From Agromyces tardus (GTDB lineage: Bacteria; Actinomycetota; Actinomycetes; Actinomycetales; Microbacteriaceae): a stretch of 61,076 nt of DNA. The notes below the pieces were generated by a model. The model was not told where the DNA came from and made no database searches. It saw nothing but the letters and a program-made list of their open reading frames with translations. Numbering within the stretch: position 1 is the first letter of the stretch; each line of letters begins with the position of its first letter. The stretch spans positions 1 through 61,076 of the forward strand of contig NZ_RHHB01000017.1 of the NCBI RefSeq assembly GCF_003710805.1. Reading direction: 5' to 3'. Below, piece after piece: positions 51,177 to 59,006 of this stretch. Both the position numbers and the translations under genes were made by a program.

Positions 51177-52583
51177 CTACGCCTGCGGCGGCCGCGTCAT
51201 CGAGAGCAGGTCGAGCGCCGTGTCGAGCTGCTGCTCGGTGAGCTCGCCGCGCTCGACGTAGCCGAGGTCGATGACCGCCTCACGCACGGTGCAGCCCTGG
51301 GCGACCGAGTGCTTGGCGATCTTCGCGGCGGCCTCGTAGCCGATGAGCTTGTTGAGCGGGGTGACGATCGAGGGCGACATGCCGGCGAGGGCGTTGGCGC
51401 GCTCGGTGTTCGGCTCGAGGCCGTCGATCGTCTTGTCGGCGAGCAGGCGCGATGCGCTCGTGAGCAGGCGGATCGACTCGAGCAGCGCGGTGCCCATCAC
51501 GGGGATCTGCACGTTGAGCTCGAACGAGCCCGAGGCGCCGCCCCACGCGATCGTGGCGTCGTTGCCGATCACCCGCGCTGCGACCATGAGCACGGCCTCG
51601 GGGATGACGGGGTTGACCTTGCCCGGCATGATCGACGAGCCCGGCTGCAGGTCGGGGATGTGCAGCTCGCCGAGCCCGGTGTTCGGGCCCGAGCCCATCC
51701 AGCGGATGTCGTTGCAGACCTTGGTGAGGCTCACGGCGATGCCGCGCAGCGCGCCGGATGCCTCGACGAGGCCGTCGCGGTTGGCCTGCGCCTCGAAGTG
51801 GTCCTCCGCCTCGGTGATCGGCAGCTCGGTCTCGCGCTGCAGCAGCTCGATGACGAGCTGCGGGAAGCCCGCGGGGGTGTTGATGCCCGTGCCGACGGCG
51901 GTGCCGCCGAGCGGCACCTCGGCGACGCGGGGGAGTGCCGAGCGGACGCGCTCGATGCCGAGGCGCACTTGGCGCGCGTAGCCGCCGAACTCCTGCCCGA
52001 GGGTGACGGGCGTGGCATCCATGAGGTGGGTGCGGCCCGACTTGACGATGCCCGCCCACGCGTCGGCCTTCGCCTCGAGGGCGACGGCGAGGTGGTCGAG
52101 CGCGGGGATGAGGTCGTCGATGAGCGCGCCGGTGACCGCGATGTGCACCGAGGTGGGGAACACGTCGTTCGAGGACTGCGACGCGTTGACGTGGTCGTTC
52201 GGGTGCACGGGTCGGCCGAGGGTGCGCGAGGCGAGCGTCGCGAGCACCTCGTTCATGTTCATGTTCGACGAGGTGCCCGAGCCGGTCTGGTAGACGTCGA
52301 GCGGGAACTCGCCGAAGTGCTTGCCCTCGATGACCTCGTCGGCGGCCCCGGCGATGGCGCCGGCGATCTCGGCGTCGAGCACGCCGAGCCGCTCGTTGGC
52401 GATGGCCGCGGACTTCTTGATGCGAGCGAGCGCTGCGATCTGCGCGGGCTCGAGGGTGTCGCCCGAGATCGGGAAGTTCTCGACGGCGCGCTGCGTCTGC
52501 GCGCCGTAGAGGGCGGATGCGGGAACCCGCACCTCGCCCATCGTGTCGTGCTCGATGCGATAGTCGGCGGCGATGTCCACCAC
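51177..52583 (-). CDS. fumC: Class II fumarate hydratase
   Basis: TCA cycle enzyme (468 aa). Signature [16 protein letters not shown] near residue 315, with [32 protein letters not shown] and [18 protein letters not shown] completing the active site of the fumarase/aspartase superfamily; the [13 protein letters not shown] form fits fumarase. Two GTG codons stand in tandem at the start; 52583 is taken, after AAAGGGAA. Class II enzymes need no iron-sulfur cluster. Confidence 0.96.
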   Translation of the reverse strand: MVDIAADYRIEHDTMGEVRVPASALYGAQTQRAVENFPISGDTLEPAQIAALARIKKSAAIANERLGVLDAEIAGAIAGAADEVIEGKHFGEFPLDVYQTGSGTSSNMNMNEVLATLASRTLGRPVHPNDHVNASQSSNDVFPTSVHIAVTGALIDDLIPALDHLAVALEAKADAWAGIVKSGRTHLMDATPVTLGQEFGGYARQVRLGIERVRSALPRVAEVPLGGTAVGTGINTPAGFPQLVIELLQRETELPITEAEDHFEAQANRDGLVEASGALRGIAVSLTKVCNDIRWMGSGPNTGLGELHIPDLQPGSSIMPGKVNPVIPEAVLMVAARVIGNDATIAWGGASGSFELNVQIPVMGTALLESIRLLTSASRLLADKTIDGLEPNTERANALAGMSPSIVTPLNKLIGYEAAAKIAKHSVAQGCTVREAVIDLGYVERGELTEQQLDTALDLLSMTRPPQA

Positions 52584-52638
52584 GTTGTGTTCCCTTTCGG
52601 TGTCGGGGGTGCCGGCCCGGCGGATGCCGCTGGGGGCG

Positions 52639-53295
52639 TCAGATGCGGCCGACGACGATGTCGGTCTCGGCCCGCCCCTCGAAGAGGCGGTAGTTCGCGC
52701 CGACGATAGCCAGCGTACCCGCTGCGATCGCGTCGCTGATCATCTCGGAGCTGTCGAGGAGCTCGGCGACGGTGTCGCGCAGGTGCTCGCGGCCGACGTA
52801 TCCGGCGTCGACGGCCTGAGGCTCGATGGGCCCGTCGCCTCCGCCTGCGACGCGGCGCACGGCGGGAACGATGCGCCCGACGAGGCCGGCGATGTGCGGC
52901 GGCAGCGGATCGGGCTCCGGACCGAGCGAGTCGATCGCGGCCCGCACGGCGCCGCACTGGTCGTGCCCGAGCACGAGGATGAGCGGCACGCCCAGCACGC
53001 CGACGGCGTACTCGAGCGAGCCGATGACCGAATCGGAGATGACCTGCCCGGCATTGCGCACCACGAACGCGTCACCGAGGCCGACGTCGAAGATGATCTC
53101 GGCCGAGAGGCGCGAGTCGCTGCATCCGAAGATCGCGACGAGCGGCCGCTGCTGGCCCGCCAGCGACGTGCGACGCTCGACGTCCTGTCGAGGGTGCAGC
53201 GGTGCGCCGGTGATGAAGCGCTCGTTGCCCGCGCGGAGTTCGCGCCAGGTGTCGGCGGGGGTGGAGGGACGGTGCGGCGTGGGCGTGTCGCTCAC
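52639..53295 (-). CDS. Beta-class carbonic anhydrase
   Basis: 218 aa. Zinc ligands are in [16 protein letters not shown] (Cys, Asp) and [12 protein letters not shown] (His, Cys), the standard beta-CA set. It interconverts CO2 and bicarbonate. GTG 53295 with SD AGGAG. It lies between fumC and DUF4245, the place taken by glpX in M. tuberculosis, and could supply bicarbonate to carboxylases near the TCA cycle (inference). Confidence 0.94.
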   Translation of the reverse strand: MSDTPTPHRPSTPADTWRELRAGNERFITGAPLHPRQDVERRTSLAGQQRPLVAIFGCSDSRLSAEIIFDVGLGDAFVVRNAGQVISDSVIGSLEYAVGVLGVPLILVLGHDQCGAVRAAIDSLGPEPDPLPPHIAGLVGRIVPAVRRVAGGGDGPIEPQAVDAGYVGREHLRDTVAELLDSSEMISDAIAAGTLAIVGANYRLFEGRAETDIVVGRI

Positions 53296-53305
53296 GGGGC
53301 TCCTC

Positions 53306-53947
53306 TCAGCGCTGTGCGTCGATGGCGGGTGCGAGCGCCGTGGCGAGCGTCTCGAACTCCTCGGTGGTCGCCGTGCCGATGAGCACGAACGTGCTGCTGC
53401 CGGCCTCGGTGACGAGGCCGTACCGGGCGTTGCCGACGTCGCCGCTCGCCCGGCGGTTGTCGTACACCGTCCACTGCACGCCGTCGATCGTGACGACGCC
53501 CGTGGCGATGGTGCGCGAGAGCTGCTCGGCGACCCACGTGGGGTTCGCGTCGAGCCCCTGGTACATGCCGACGTACTCGTCGCTCGGGGTGAGGTAGCCC
53601 ACGTACCACGCGGTGACGCCGTCGACCCCGTTCACGCGGAGCTCGGCTGCGTTCGACCTCCAGCCCTCGGGCAGCTCGGGCACGGCGAGCTGCTCGGGCA
53701 GGCCGAGCTGCGCCTGCTGCGCGACGGCGGCCACGTCGACGTCGCGATCGATGGGCCCGTTGGTGCGGGGAACGAGCAGCACGATGATGAAGACGATGCC
53801 GAGGCTCGCCGCGAGGGCGAGCACGAGGTTCTTGAGGGTCTGGCGCTGGCGGTGCTTGCGCGAGGTCTCGGCCTTGCGCGCGGCGGTCTCCTCGGGTGTC
53901 TCGGGGCGGCCGAGCTCGGCGACCACGCGAGGGGGGCGCTGGGCCAT
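53306..53947 (-). CDS. DUF4245 membrane protein
   Basis: 213 aa: cytosolic basic N-terminus, one transmembrane helix ([20 protein letters not shown], about 41-60), then an extracytoplasmic domain with [14 protein letters not shown] and [19 protein letters not shown] family motifs (here [19 protein letters not shown]). Function unknown; conserved next to fum and xse in Actinobacteria. It overlaps xseB by one base and is last in the xseA-xseB-DUF4245 unit. Confidence 0.9.
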   Translation of the reverse strand: MAQRPPRVVAELGRPETPEETAARKAETSRKHRQRQTLKNLVLALAASLGIVFIIVLLVPRTNGPIDRDVDVAAVAQQAQLGLPEQLAVPELPEGWRSNAAELRVNGVDGVTAWYVGYLTPSDEYVGMYQGLDANPTWVAEQLSRTIATGVVTIDGVQWTVYDNRRASGDVGNARYGLVTEAGSSTFVLIGTATTEEFETLATALAPAIDAQR

Positions 53948-54219
53948 CAGCGGACTCCGCCGTCGGCGGCAGGACGGGCGGTGTCGGATGCCGCGCCATC
54001 GCGTGCTGCGTCGCGTGCCCCCGCTCGTGCGGCGTCGAGCCGGGCCTTCGCGCCGACGAGCCACTCCTCGCAGCGGGCCGCGAGGGCCTCGCCGCGCTCC
54101 CACAGCGCGAGCGACTGCTCGAGCGTCGCGGAGCCCTGCTCGAGTTCGGCGACGACGCGCACGAGCTCGTCGCGCGCCTGCTCGTAGCTCAGCTCGGCGG
54201 CATCCGTGGTGGGGGGCAT
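53947..54219 (-). CDS. xseB: Exodeoxyribonuclease VII small subunit
   Basis: 90 aa. The two-helix core [40 protein letters not shown] and [15 protein letters not shown] is the XseB family pattern; an Ala/Asp-rich tail follows. It forms exonuclease VII with XseA, degrading single-stranded DNA. ATG 54219 is nine bases after the xseA stop. Confidence 0.95.
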   Translation of the reverse strand: MPPTTDAAELSYEQARDELVRVVAELEQGSATLEQSLALWERGEALAARCEEWLVGAKARLDAARAGARDAARDGAASDTARPAADGGVR

Positions 54220-54228
54220 GCCGCCATT

Positions 54229-55452
54229 CTATTCGGCGTCGCCGACAGGCCCCTGCGACGTCGCTGCGAGCGACCCCTCGGCGAGCGTCACGACGAGCGG
54301 AGCGCCCGCGGGCGCTCCGCCGGGCGCGCGCACGACGTGGCCGTCGGCGCCCTGCACGATCGCGTAGCCCCGGTCGAGGGTGGCCTGCGGCGAGAGGGCC
54401 CGCAGTTGCGTTCGCAGCTCGGCCGTGCGGGATGCCGCGCGCTCGAGCGTGCGGCCCACGAGTTCGGTGCCGCGCGCGACCCACCGGGTGAGCTCGTCGG
54501 CCCGCCGGTCGACGATCCACGAGGCGTCGGCGAGCACCGGACGGGAACGCAGGTGCCCGATGCGGTCGATCTCGCGCGTGAGGATCGACGTGAGCCGCAT
54601 TCCGAGCCGCGCGCGCAGGTGCTCGATGCGCACGAGCTCCTCGGCGACGTCGGGCACCACGCGCTTCGCGGCATCGGTGGGGGTCGAGGCGCGCAGGTCG
54701 GCCACCTCGTCGAGCAACGGCCGGTCGGCCTCGTGGCCGATCGCGCTCACGATGGGAGTGGATGCGGCGGCCGCGGCCCGCACGACGCGCTCATCGCTGA
54801 AGCCCAGCAGGTTCTGGAAGTCGCCGCCGCCGCGCGCGACGATGATGACCTCGACGTCGGGGTCGGCGTCGAGCCGCTGGATCGCGGCGACGACCTCGAC
54901 GGCGGTGCGGTCGCCCTGCACCGCCGCGTACACCGTGCGGAACTCGACCGCGGGCCAGCGCAGCCGCGCGTTGCGCAGCACGTCTTTCTCGGCGTCGGAG
55001 TCGCGGCCCGTGACGAGCCCGACGACGCCCGGCAGGAACGGGAGTCGCTTCTTGCGGCTCTCGGCGAAGAGGCCCTCGGCGGAGAGCTGGGCGCGGAGCC
55101 GCTCGAGCCGCTCGAGCAGGTCGCCGAGGCCGACGTGCTTGAGGTCGAAGACCTGCATGGTGAGCGAGCCGCCCTTGACCCACCAGCTCGGCTTGATGAG
55201 CGCGACGACGTGGTCGCCCTGCTTGAACTGCTCGTCGAGCCGCGCGCGCACCGACGACCACATCGTGAACGAGATCGTGGCGTCGGCCTCGAGGTCCTTC
55301 AGCTTGCCGTAGACGTTGCCGCCCGAGACGCCCCACTGGGTGACCTCGCCCTCGACCCACACGGTGCCGAGCCGATCGATGTAGTCGCGGAGCTTGCCCG
55401 AGAGGAGGGCGACGGGCCACGGCGCATCACGTGTCGCCGGTGCGTCCGCCAT
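54229..55452 (-). CDS. xseA: Exodeoxyribonuclease VII large subunit
   Basis: Catalytic subunit (407 aa). N-terminal OB-fold ([22 protein letters not shown]), catalytic domain with [42 protein letters not shown] and [32 protein letters not shown], a coiled coil, and the C-terminal [17 protein letters not shown] 55452 has SD GGAGGA. Divergent from ispH with about 48 bases between. Confidence 0.96.
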   Translation of the reverse strand: MADAPATRDAPWPVALLSGKLRDYIDRLGTVWVEGEVTQWGVSGGNVYGKLKDLEADATISFTMWSSVRARLDEQFKQGDHVVALIKPSWWVKGGSLTMQVFDLKHVGLGDLLERLERLRAQLSAEGLFAESRKKRLPFLPGVVGLVTGRDSDAEKDVLRNARLRWPAVEFRTVYAAVQGDRTAVEVVAAIQRLDADPDVEVIIVARGGGDFQNLLGFSDERVVRAAAAASTPIVSAIGHEADRPLLDEVADLRASTPTDAAKRVVPDVAEELVRIEHLRARLGMRLTSILTREIDRIGHLRSRPVLADASWIVDRRADELTRWVARGTELVGRTLERAASRTAELRTQLRALSPQATLDRGYAIVQGADGHVVRAPGGAPAGAPLVVTLAEGSLAATSQGPVGDAE

Positions 55453-55487
55453 CGAGTCCTCCGAGCCGCTCGTCAGTCTGCGGCCCG

Positions 55488-55501
55488 TAGGATGGACATC
55501 G
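55488..55501 (+). promoter_or_regulatory. Leaderless promoter of ispH
   Basis: TAGGAT (55488-55493), seven bases, GTG 55501. An in-frame ATG (55492-55494) overlaps the -10 box itself, so the GTG is the likely start. Confidence 0.7.
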
Positions 55502-56583
55502 TGACGAGCTTGACGGATGCCCCGCGAATCGGCCTCGGCATGCCCAGAATCCCGAGCGTGCGCGGCCGGCTCAAGGATAACCCCGTGCCCGGACACAAGC
55601 GGGTGCTGCTGGCCGCGCCGCGCGGCTACTGCGCGGGCGTCGACCGTGCGGTGATCGCCGTCGAGAAGGCGCTCGAGCACTACGGCGCCCCCGTGTACGT
55701 GCGCAAGCAGATCGTGCACAACATCCACGTCGTGACCGAGCTCGAGGCCAAGGGCGCGATCTTCGTCGAGGAGGTCGACGAGGTCCCCGAGGGCGAGCAC
55801 ATCGTGTTCAGCGCCCACGGCGTCTCGCCGGCGGTCGTGAGCGCCGCGGCCGACCGCGGCCTCCACGCGATCGATGCGACGTGCCCCCTCGTCACGAAGG
55901 TGCACCGCGAGGCCGTGCGGTTCGCACGCGACGACTTCGAGATCCTGCTCATCGGCCACGAGGGCCACGAGGAGGTCGAGGGCACCGCGGGCGAGGCGCC
56001 CGACCACGTCACGCTCGTGAACAGCCCCGACGACGTGCCCGACATCGAGGTGCGCGACCCCGACAAGGTGGTCTGGCTCTCGCAGACCACGCTGTCGGTC
56101 GACGAGACCATGGAGACCGTGCGCCGCCTGCGCGAGCGGTTCCCGAACCTGCAGGATCCCCCCAGCGACGACATCTGCTACGCCACCCAGAACCGCCAGG
56201 TCGCGATCAAGAAGGTGGCGACCGACGCCGAGCTCGTCATCGTCGTGGGCTCCGCGAACTCCTCGAACAGCGTGCGCCTCGTCGAGGTCGCGCTCGAGTA
56301 CGGTGCGAAGGCCGCGTACCGGGTCGACTACGCGAGCGAGATCAAGCAGGAGTGGCTCGACGGCGTTGCGACCGTGGGCGTCACGAGCGGCGCCTCGGTG
56401 CCCGAGGAACTCGTCACCGAGGTGCTCGAGGCGCTCTCCGACGCGGGCTACCGCGATGTCGCCGAGGTCAAGACGGCCGAGGAGGACCTCATGTTCTCGC
56501 TCCCGAAGGAGCTGCGCCGCGACCTCGCGGGCAACCGCGACGAGCGCGCCCTCGGCGGCCGCACCCGCACCGCGCAGGGCTGA
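55501..56583 (+). CDS. ispH: 4-hydroxy-3-methylbut-2-enyl diphosphate reductase
   Basis: Last step of the MEP isoprenoid pathway (360 aa), a [4Fe-4S] enzyme. The three cluster Cys are in [27 protein letters not shown] and [11 protein letters not shown]; the substrate residues are in [27 protein letters not shown], and [15 protein letters not shown] (the Ser-x-Asn loop). The N-terminal 30 residues are an extension with no conserved motif. Products feed the prenyltransferase at 47.2 kb. Confidence 0.97.
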   Translation: MTSLTDAPRIGLGMPRIPSVRGRLKDNPVPGHKRVLLAAPRGYCAGVDRAVIAVEKALEHYGAPVYVRKQIVHNIHVVTELEAKGAIFVEEVDEVPEGEHIVFSAHGVSPAVVSAAADRGLHAIDATCPLVTKVHREAVRFARDDFEILLIGHEGHEEVEGTAGEAPDHVTLVNSPDDVPDIEVRDPDKVVWLSQTTLSVDETMETVRRLRERFPNLQDPPSDDICYATQNRQVAIKKVATDAELVIVVGSANSSNSVRLVEVALEYGAKAAYRVDYASEIKQEWLDGVATVGVTSGASVPEELVTEVLEALSDAGYRDVAEVKTAEEDLMFSLPKELRRDLAGNRDERALGGRTRTAQG

Positions 56584-56646
56584 GCCCGTCGCGCTCGTTC
56601 CGGGTGGCGCTCTGCGGTCGCCCGGCCTTCGGCGTGCCCGGGAGTC

Positions 56647-56683
56647 TTGCGGAGTGAGTGCTCACTCAGTAGGCTCCCGCGCA
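56647..56683 (+). promoter_or_regulatory. Leaderless promoter with operator in the spacer
   Basis: TTGCGG (56647-56652), 17 bases, TAGGCT (56670-56675), seven bases, ATG 56683. The spacer carries GAGTGAG-TG-CTCACTC (56652-56667), a perfect 7-bp inverted repeat. A TetR dimer bound there would cover the promoter of its own gene and of the ABC exporter behind it. Confidence 0.8.
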
Positions 56684-57282
56684 TGACGACGAGCCCTCCG
56701 CGCAGCACGCGCGCCCGCCCGATGCCGGTCGACGAGCGCCGCGCCGCCATCGCACGTGCGACCCTGCCGCTCATCGCCGCGCACGGTCACGAGGTCACGA
56801 CGCGCCAGATCGCCGACGCCGCGGGCGTGGCCGAGGGCACGCTCTTCCGGGTGTTCGACGACAAGGAGGCGATCATCGACGCCGCCGTCGAGCAGTTCCT
56901 CGACCCCGGTCCGTTCCGCGACGCGCTCCGGCGCATCGATCCGACCCTGCCGCTCGAGCTCAAGGTGGAGCTCGTGCTCGATCGCATGCTCGAGCGCTTC
57001 GCGGGCATCTTCGGCGTGTTCGCCGCGCTCGGTGGCAAGCCGCGGCCCCCGCAGATGCGCAACCCCGACGTCATCGTCGCGATCTTCGAGGAGTTGCTGG
57101 CACCCGACCTGGACGCGCTCCGCGTGCCGCCCTCGCAGGTGTTCGCCTTCGTGCGCCTCATCGCCTTCGCCTCCGCGATGCCGCACTTCGGGCCGACGTC
57201 GGGGCTCGGTCCCGCCGAGCTCGCCCACCTCGTCGTGCACGGCATCCGCCTCGACGAGAAGGGTGCCGCGCCATGCTCATGA
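56683..57282 (+). CDS. TetR-family repressor of the ABC exporter
   Basis: 199 aa. The HTH is RRAAIARATLPLIAAHGHEVTTRQIADAAGVAEGTLFRVFDDKEAI; the helical C-terminal domain has RNPDVIVAIFEELLAPDL. ATG 56683 is the leaderless start; an upstream ATG at 56647 lies in the -35. The stop overlaps an exporter start, so repressor and pump are coupled, a layout typical of drug-inducible efflux. Confidence 0.93.
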   Translation: MTTSPPRSTRARPMPVDERRAAIARATLPLIAAHGHEVTTRQIADAAGVAEGTLFRVFDDKEAIIDAAVEQFLDPGPFRDALRRIDPTLPLELKVELVLDRMLERFAGIFGVFAALGGKPRPPQMRNPDVIVAIFEELLAPDLDALRVPPSQVFAFVRLIAFASAMPHFGPTSGLGPAELAHLVVHGIRLDEKGAAPCS

Positions 57283-59006
57283 GACTCCTGCGACAGTACC
57301 TGCGCCCCTACGGGGCCCTGCTCCTGGGCGTCGTCGTGTTCCAGCTCGCGCAGTCGATCGCCTCGCTGTACCTGCCCACCCTCAACGCCGAGATCATCGA
57401 CGAGGGCGTCGTGAAGGGCGACACGGGGTTCATCCTCTCCACCGGCATGGTCATGCTCGGCATCACCCTGCTGCAGGTCGCGTGCGCGATCACCGCCGTG
57501 TACTTCGGGGCGAAGGCGGCGATGGCGTTCGGCCGCGACGTGCGCCAGGGCGTGTTCCGGCGGGTGGGGGAGTTCTCCGAGCAGGAGGTCACGCGGTTCG
57601 GCGCGCCGAGCCTCATCACCCGCTCCACCAACGACGTGCAGCAGGTGCAGATGCTCGTGCTCATGTCGTGCACGATCCTCGTCTCCGCGCCCATCCTCGC
57701 GATCGGCGGCGTGATCATGGCGCTCCGCCAGGATCTCGAGCTCTCATGGATCCTCGTCGTCGCGGTGCCCGTGCTGCTCATCGCCGTCGGGCTCATCATC
57801 AGCCGGATGGTGCCGCTGTTCCAGTCGATGCAGCGGCGCATCGACGGCGTGAACCGCGTGCTGCGCGAACAGCTCACCGGCATCCGCGTCATCCGCGCCT
57901 TCGTGCGCGAGGGCGTCGAGAGCGACCGGTTCGCCGAGGCCAACGCCTCCCTCACCGACACGGCGCTGCGCGCCGGACGGCTGTTCGCCCTCGTCTTCCC
58001 CGTGGTGCTGCTCGTCCTCAACGTCTCGAGCGTGGCCGTGCTGTGGTTCGGCGCGTTCCGCATCCAGGACGGCTCGATGCAGATCGGGTCGCTCACAGCG
58101 TTCCTGACCTACCTCATCCAGATCCTCATGGCCGTCATGATGTCGACGATGATCGCGGTCATGCTGCCGCGCGCGGCCGTCTCGGCCGGGCGCATCCACG
58201 AGGTGCTCGCGACGACGTCGAGCGTCGCCGACCCGGACGAGCCCGTCAGCGCCATCACCCTCCCCGGCACGGTCGAGTTCCGCAACGTCGACTTCGCATA
58301 TCCCGGCGCCGAGGAGCCCGTGCTGCACGACGTGAGCTTCGTCGCGGAACCCGGCGAGATCACCGCGATCATCGGCGCCACCGGTTCGGGCAAGACCACG
58401 ATCGTGAACCTCATCGCGCGGCTCTTCGACGCGACCGGCGGCAGCGTGCGCATCGGCGGCGTCGACGTGCGCGAGCTCGACCCCGACGTGCTCAACGCGC
58501 AGCTCGCCCTCGTGCCGCAGAAGCCGTACCTGTTCGCCGGCACAGTCGGCTCGACGCTCCGCTACGGCGATCCGGATGCCACCGACGGCGAGCTCTGGGA
58601 CGTGCTCGAGATCGCCCAGGCGCGCGATTTCGTCGCCTCCATGCCCGGGCAGCTCGACGCCCAGATCGCGCAGGGCGGCACGAACGTGTCGGGCGGCCAG
58701 CGGCAGCGCCTGTCGATCGCACGGGCGCTCGCGAAGCATCCGCCGATCTACCTCTTCGACGACTCGTTCTCGGCCCTCGACACCGCGACCGACGCACGGC
58801 TGCGCGCGGCGCTCAGCCGGTCGGTGTCGGATGCCACGATGATCGTCGTCGCCCAGCGGGTCGCGACGATCGTGGGCGCCGACAAGATCCTCGTCGTCGA
58901 GGGCGGCCGCATCACGGCCCAGGGAACGCACGAGGAGCTGCTGGCCTCGTCCGAGGCGTACGCAGAGATCGTCGAGAGCCAGCTGAGCGTGGAGGAGGCG
59001 GCATGA
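57273..59006 (+). CDS. Heterodimeric ABC exporter, subunit with degenerate site
   Basis: 577 aa: six transmembrane helices (about 15-305), then the nucleotide-binding domain. Walker A IGATGSGKTTIVN, Q-loop LVPQKPYLFAGTV, intact signature NVSGGQRQRLSIARAL, but Walker B IYLFDDSFSALD with Asp replacing the catalytic Glu (about residue 497), and Gln replacing the H-loop His (IVVAQRVATI). This is the non-hydrolysing half of a TM287/288-like pump. A start at ATG 57279 (ATGA overlap) is equally possible. Multidrug or lipid export is the family role. Confidence 0.93.
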   Translation: MLMRLLRQYLRPYGALLLGVVVFQLAQSIASLYLPTLNAEIIDEGVVKGDTGFILSTGMVMLGITLLQVACAITAVYFGAKAAMAFGRDVRQGVFRRVGEFSEQEVTRFGAPSLITRSTNDVQQVQMLVLMSCTILVSAPILAIGGVIMALRQDLELSWILVVAVPVLLIAVGLIISRMVPLFQSMQRRIDGVNRVLREQLTGIRVIRAFVREGVESDRFAEANASLTDTALRAGRLFALVFPVVLLVLNVSSVAVLWFGAFRIQDGSMQIGSLTAFLTYLIQILMAVMMSTMIAVMLPRAAVSAGRIHEVLATTSSVADPDEPVSAITLPGTVEFRNVDFAYPGAEEPVLHDVSFVAEPGEITAIIGATGSGKTTIVNLIARLFDATGGSVRIGGVDVRELDPDVLNAQLALVPQKPYLFAGTVGSTLRYGDPDATDGELWDVLEIAQARDFVASMPGQLDAQIAQGGTNVSGGQRQRLSIARALAKHPPIYLFDDSFSALDTATDARLRAALSRSVSDATMIVVAQRVATIVGADKILVVEGGRITAQGTHEELLASSEAYAEIVESQLSVEEAA

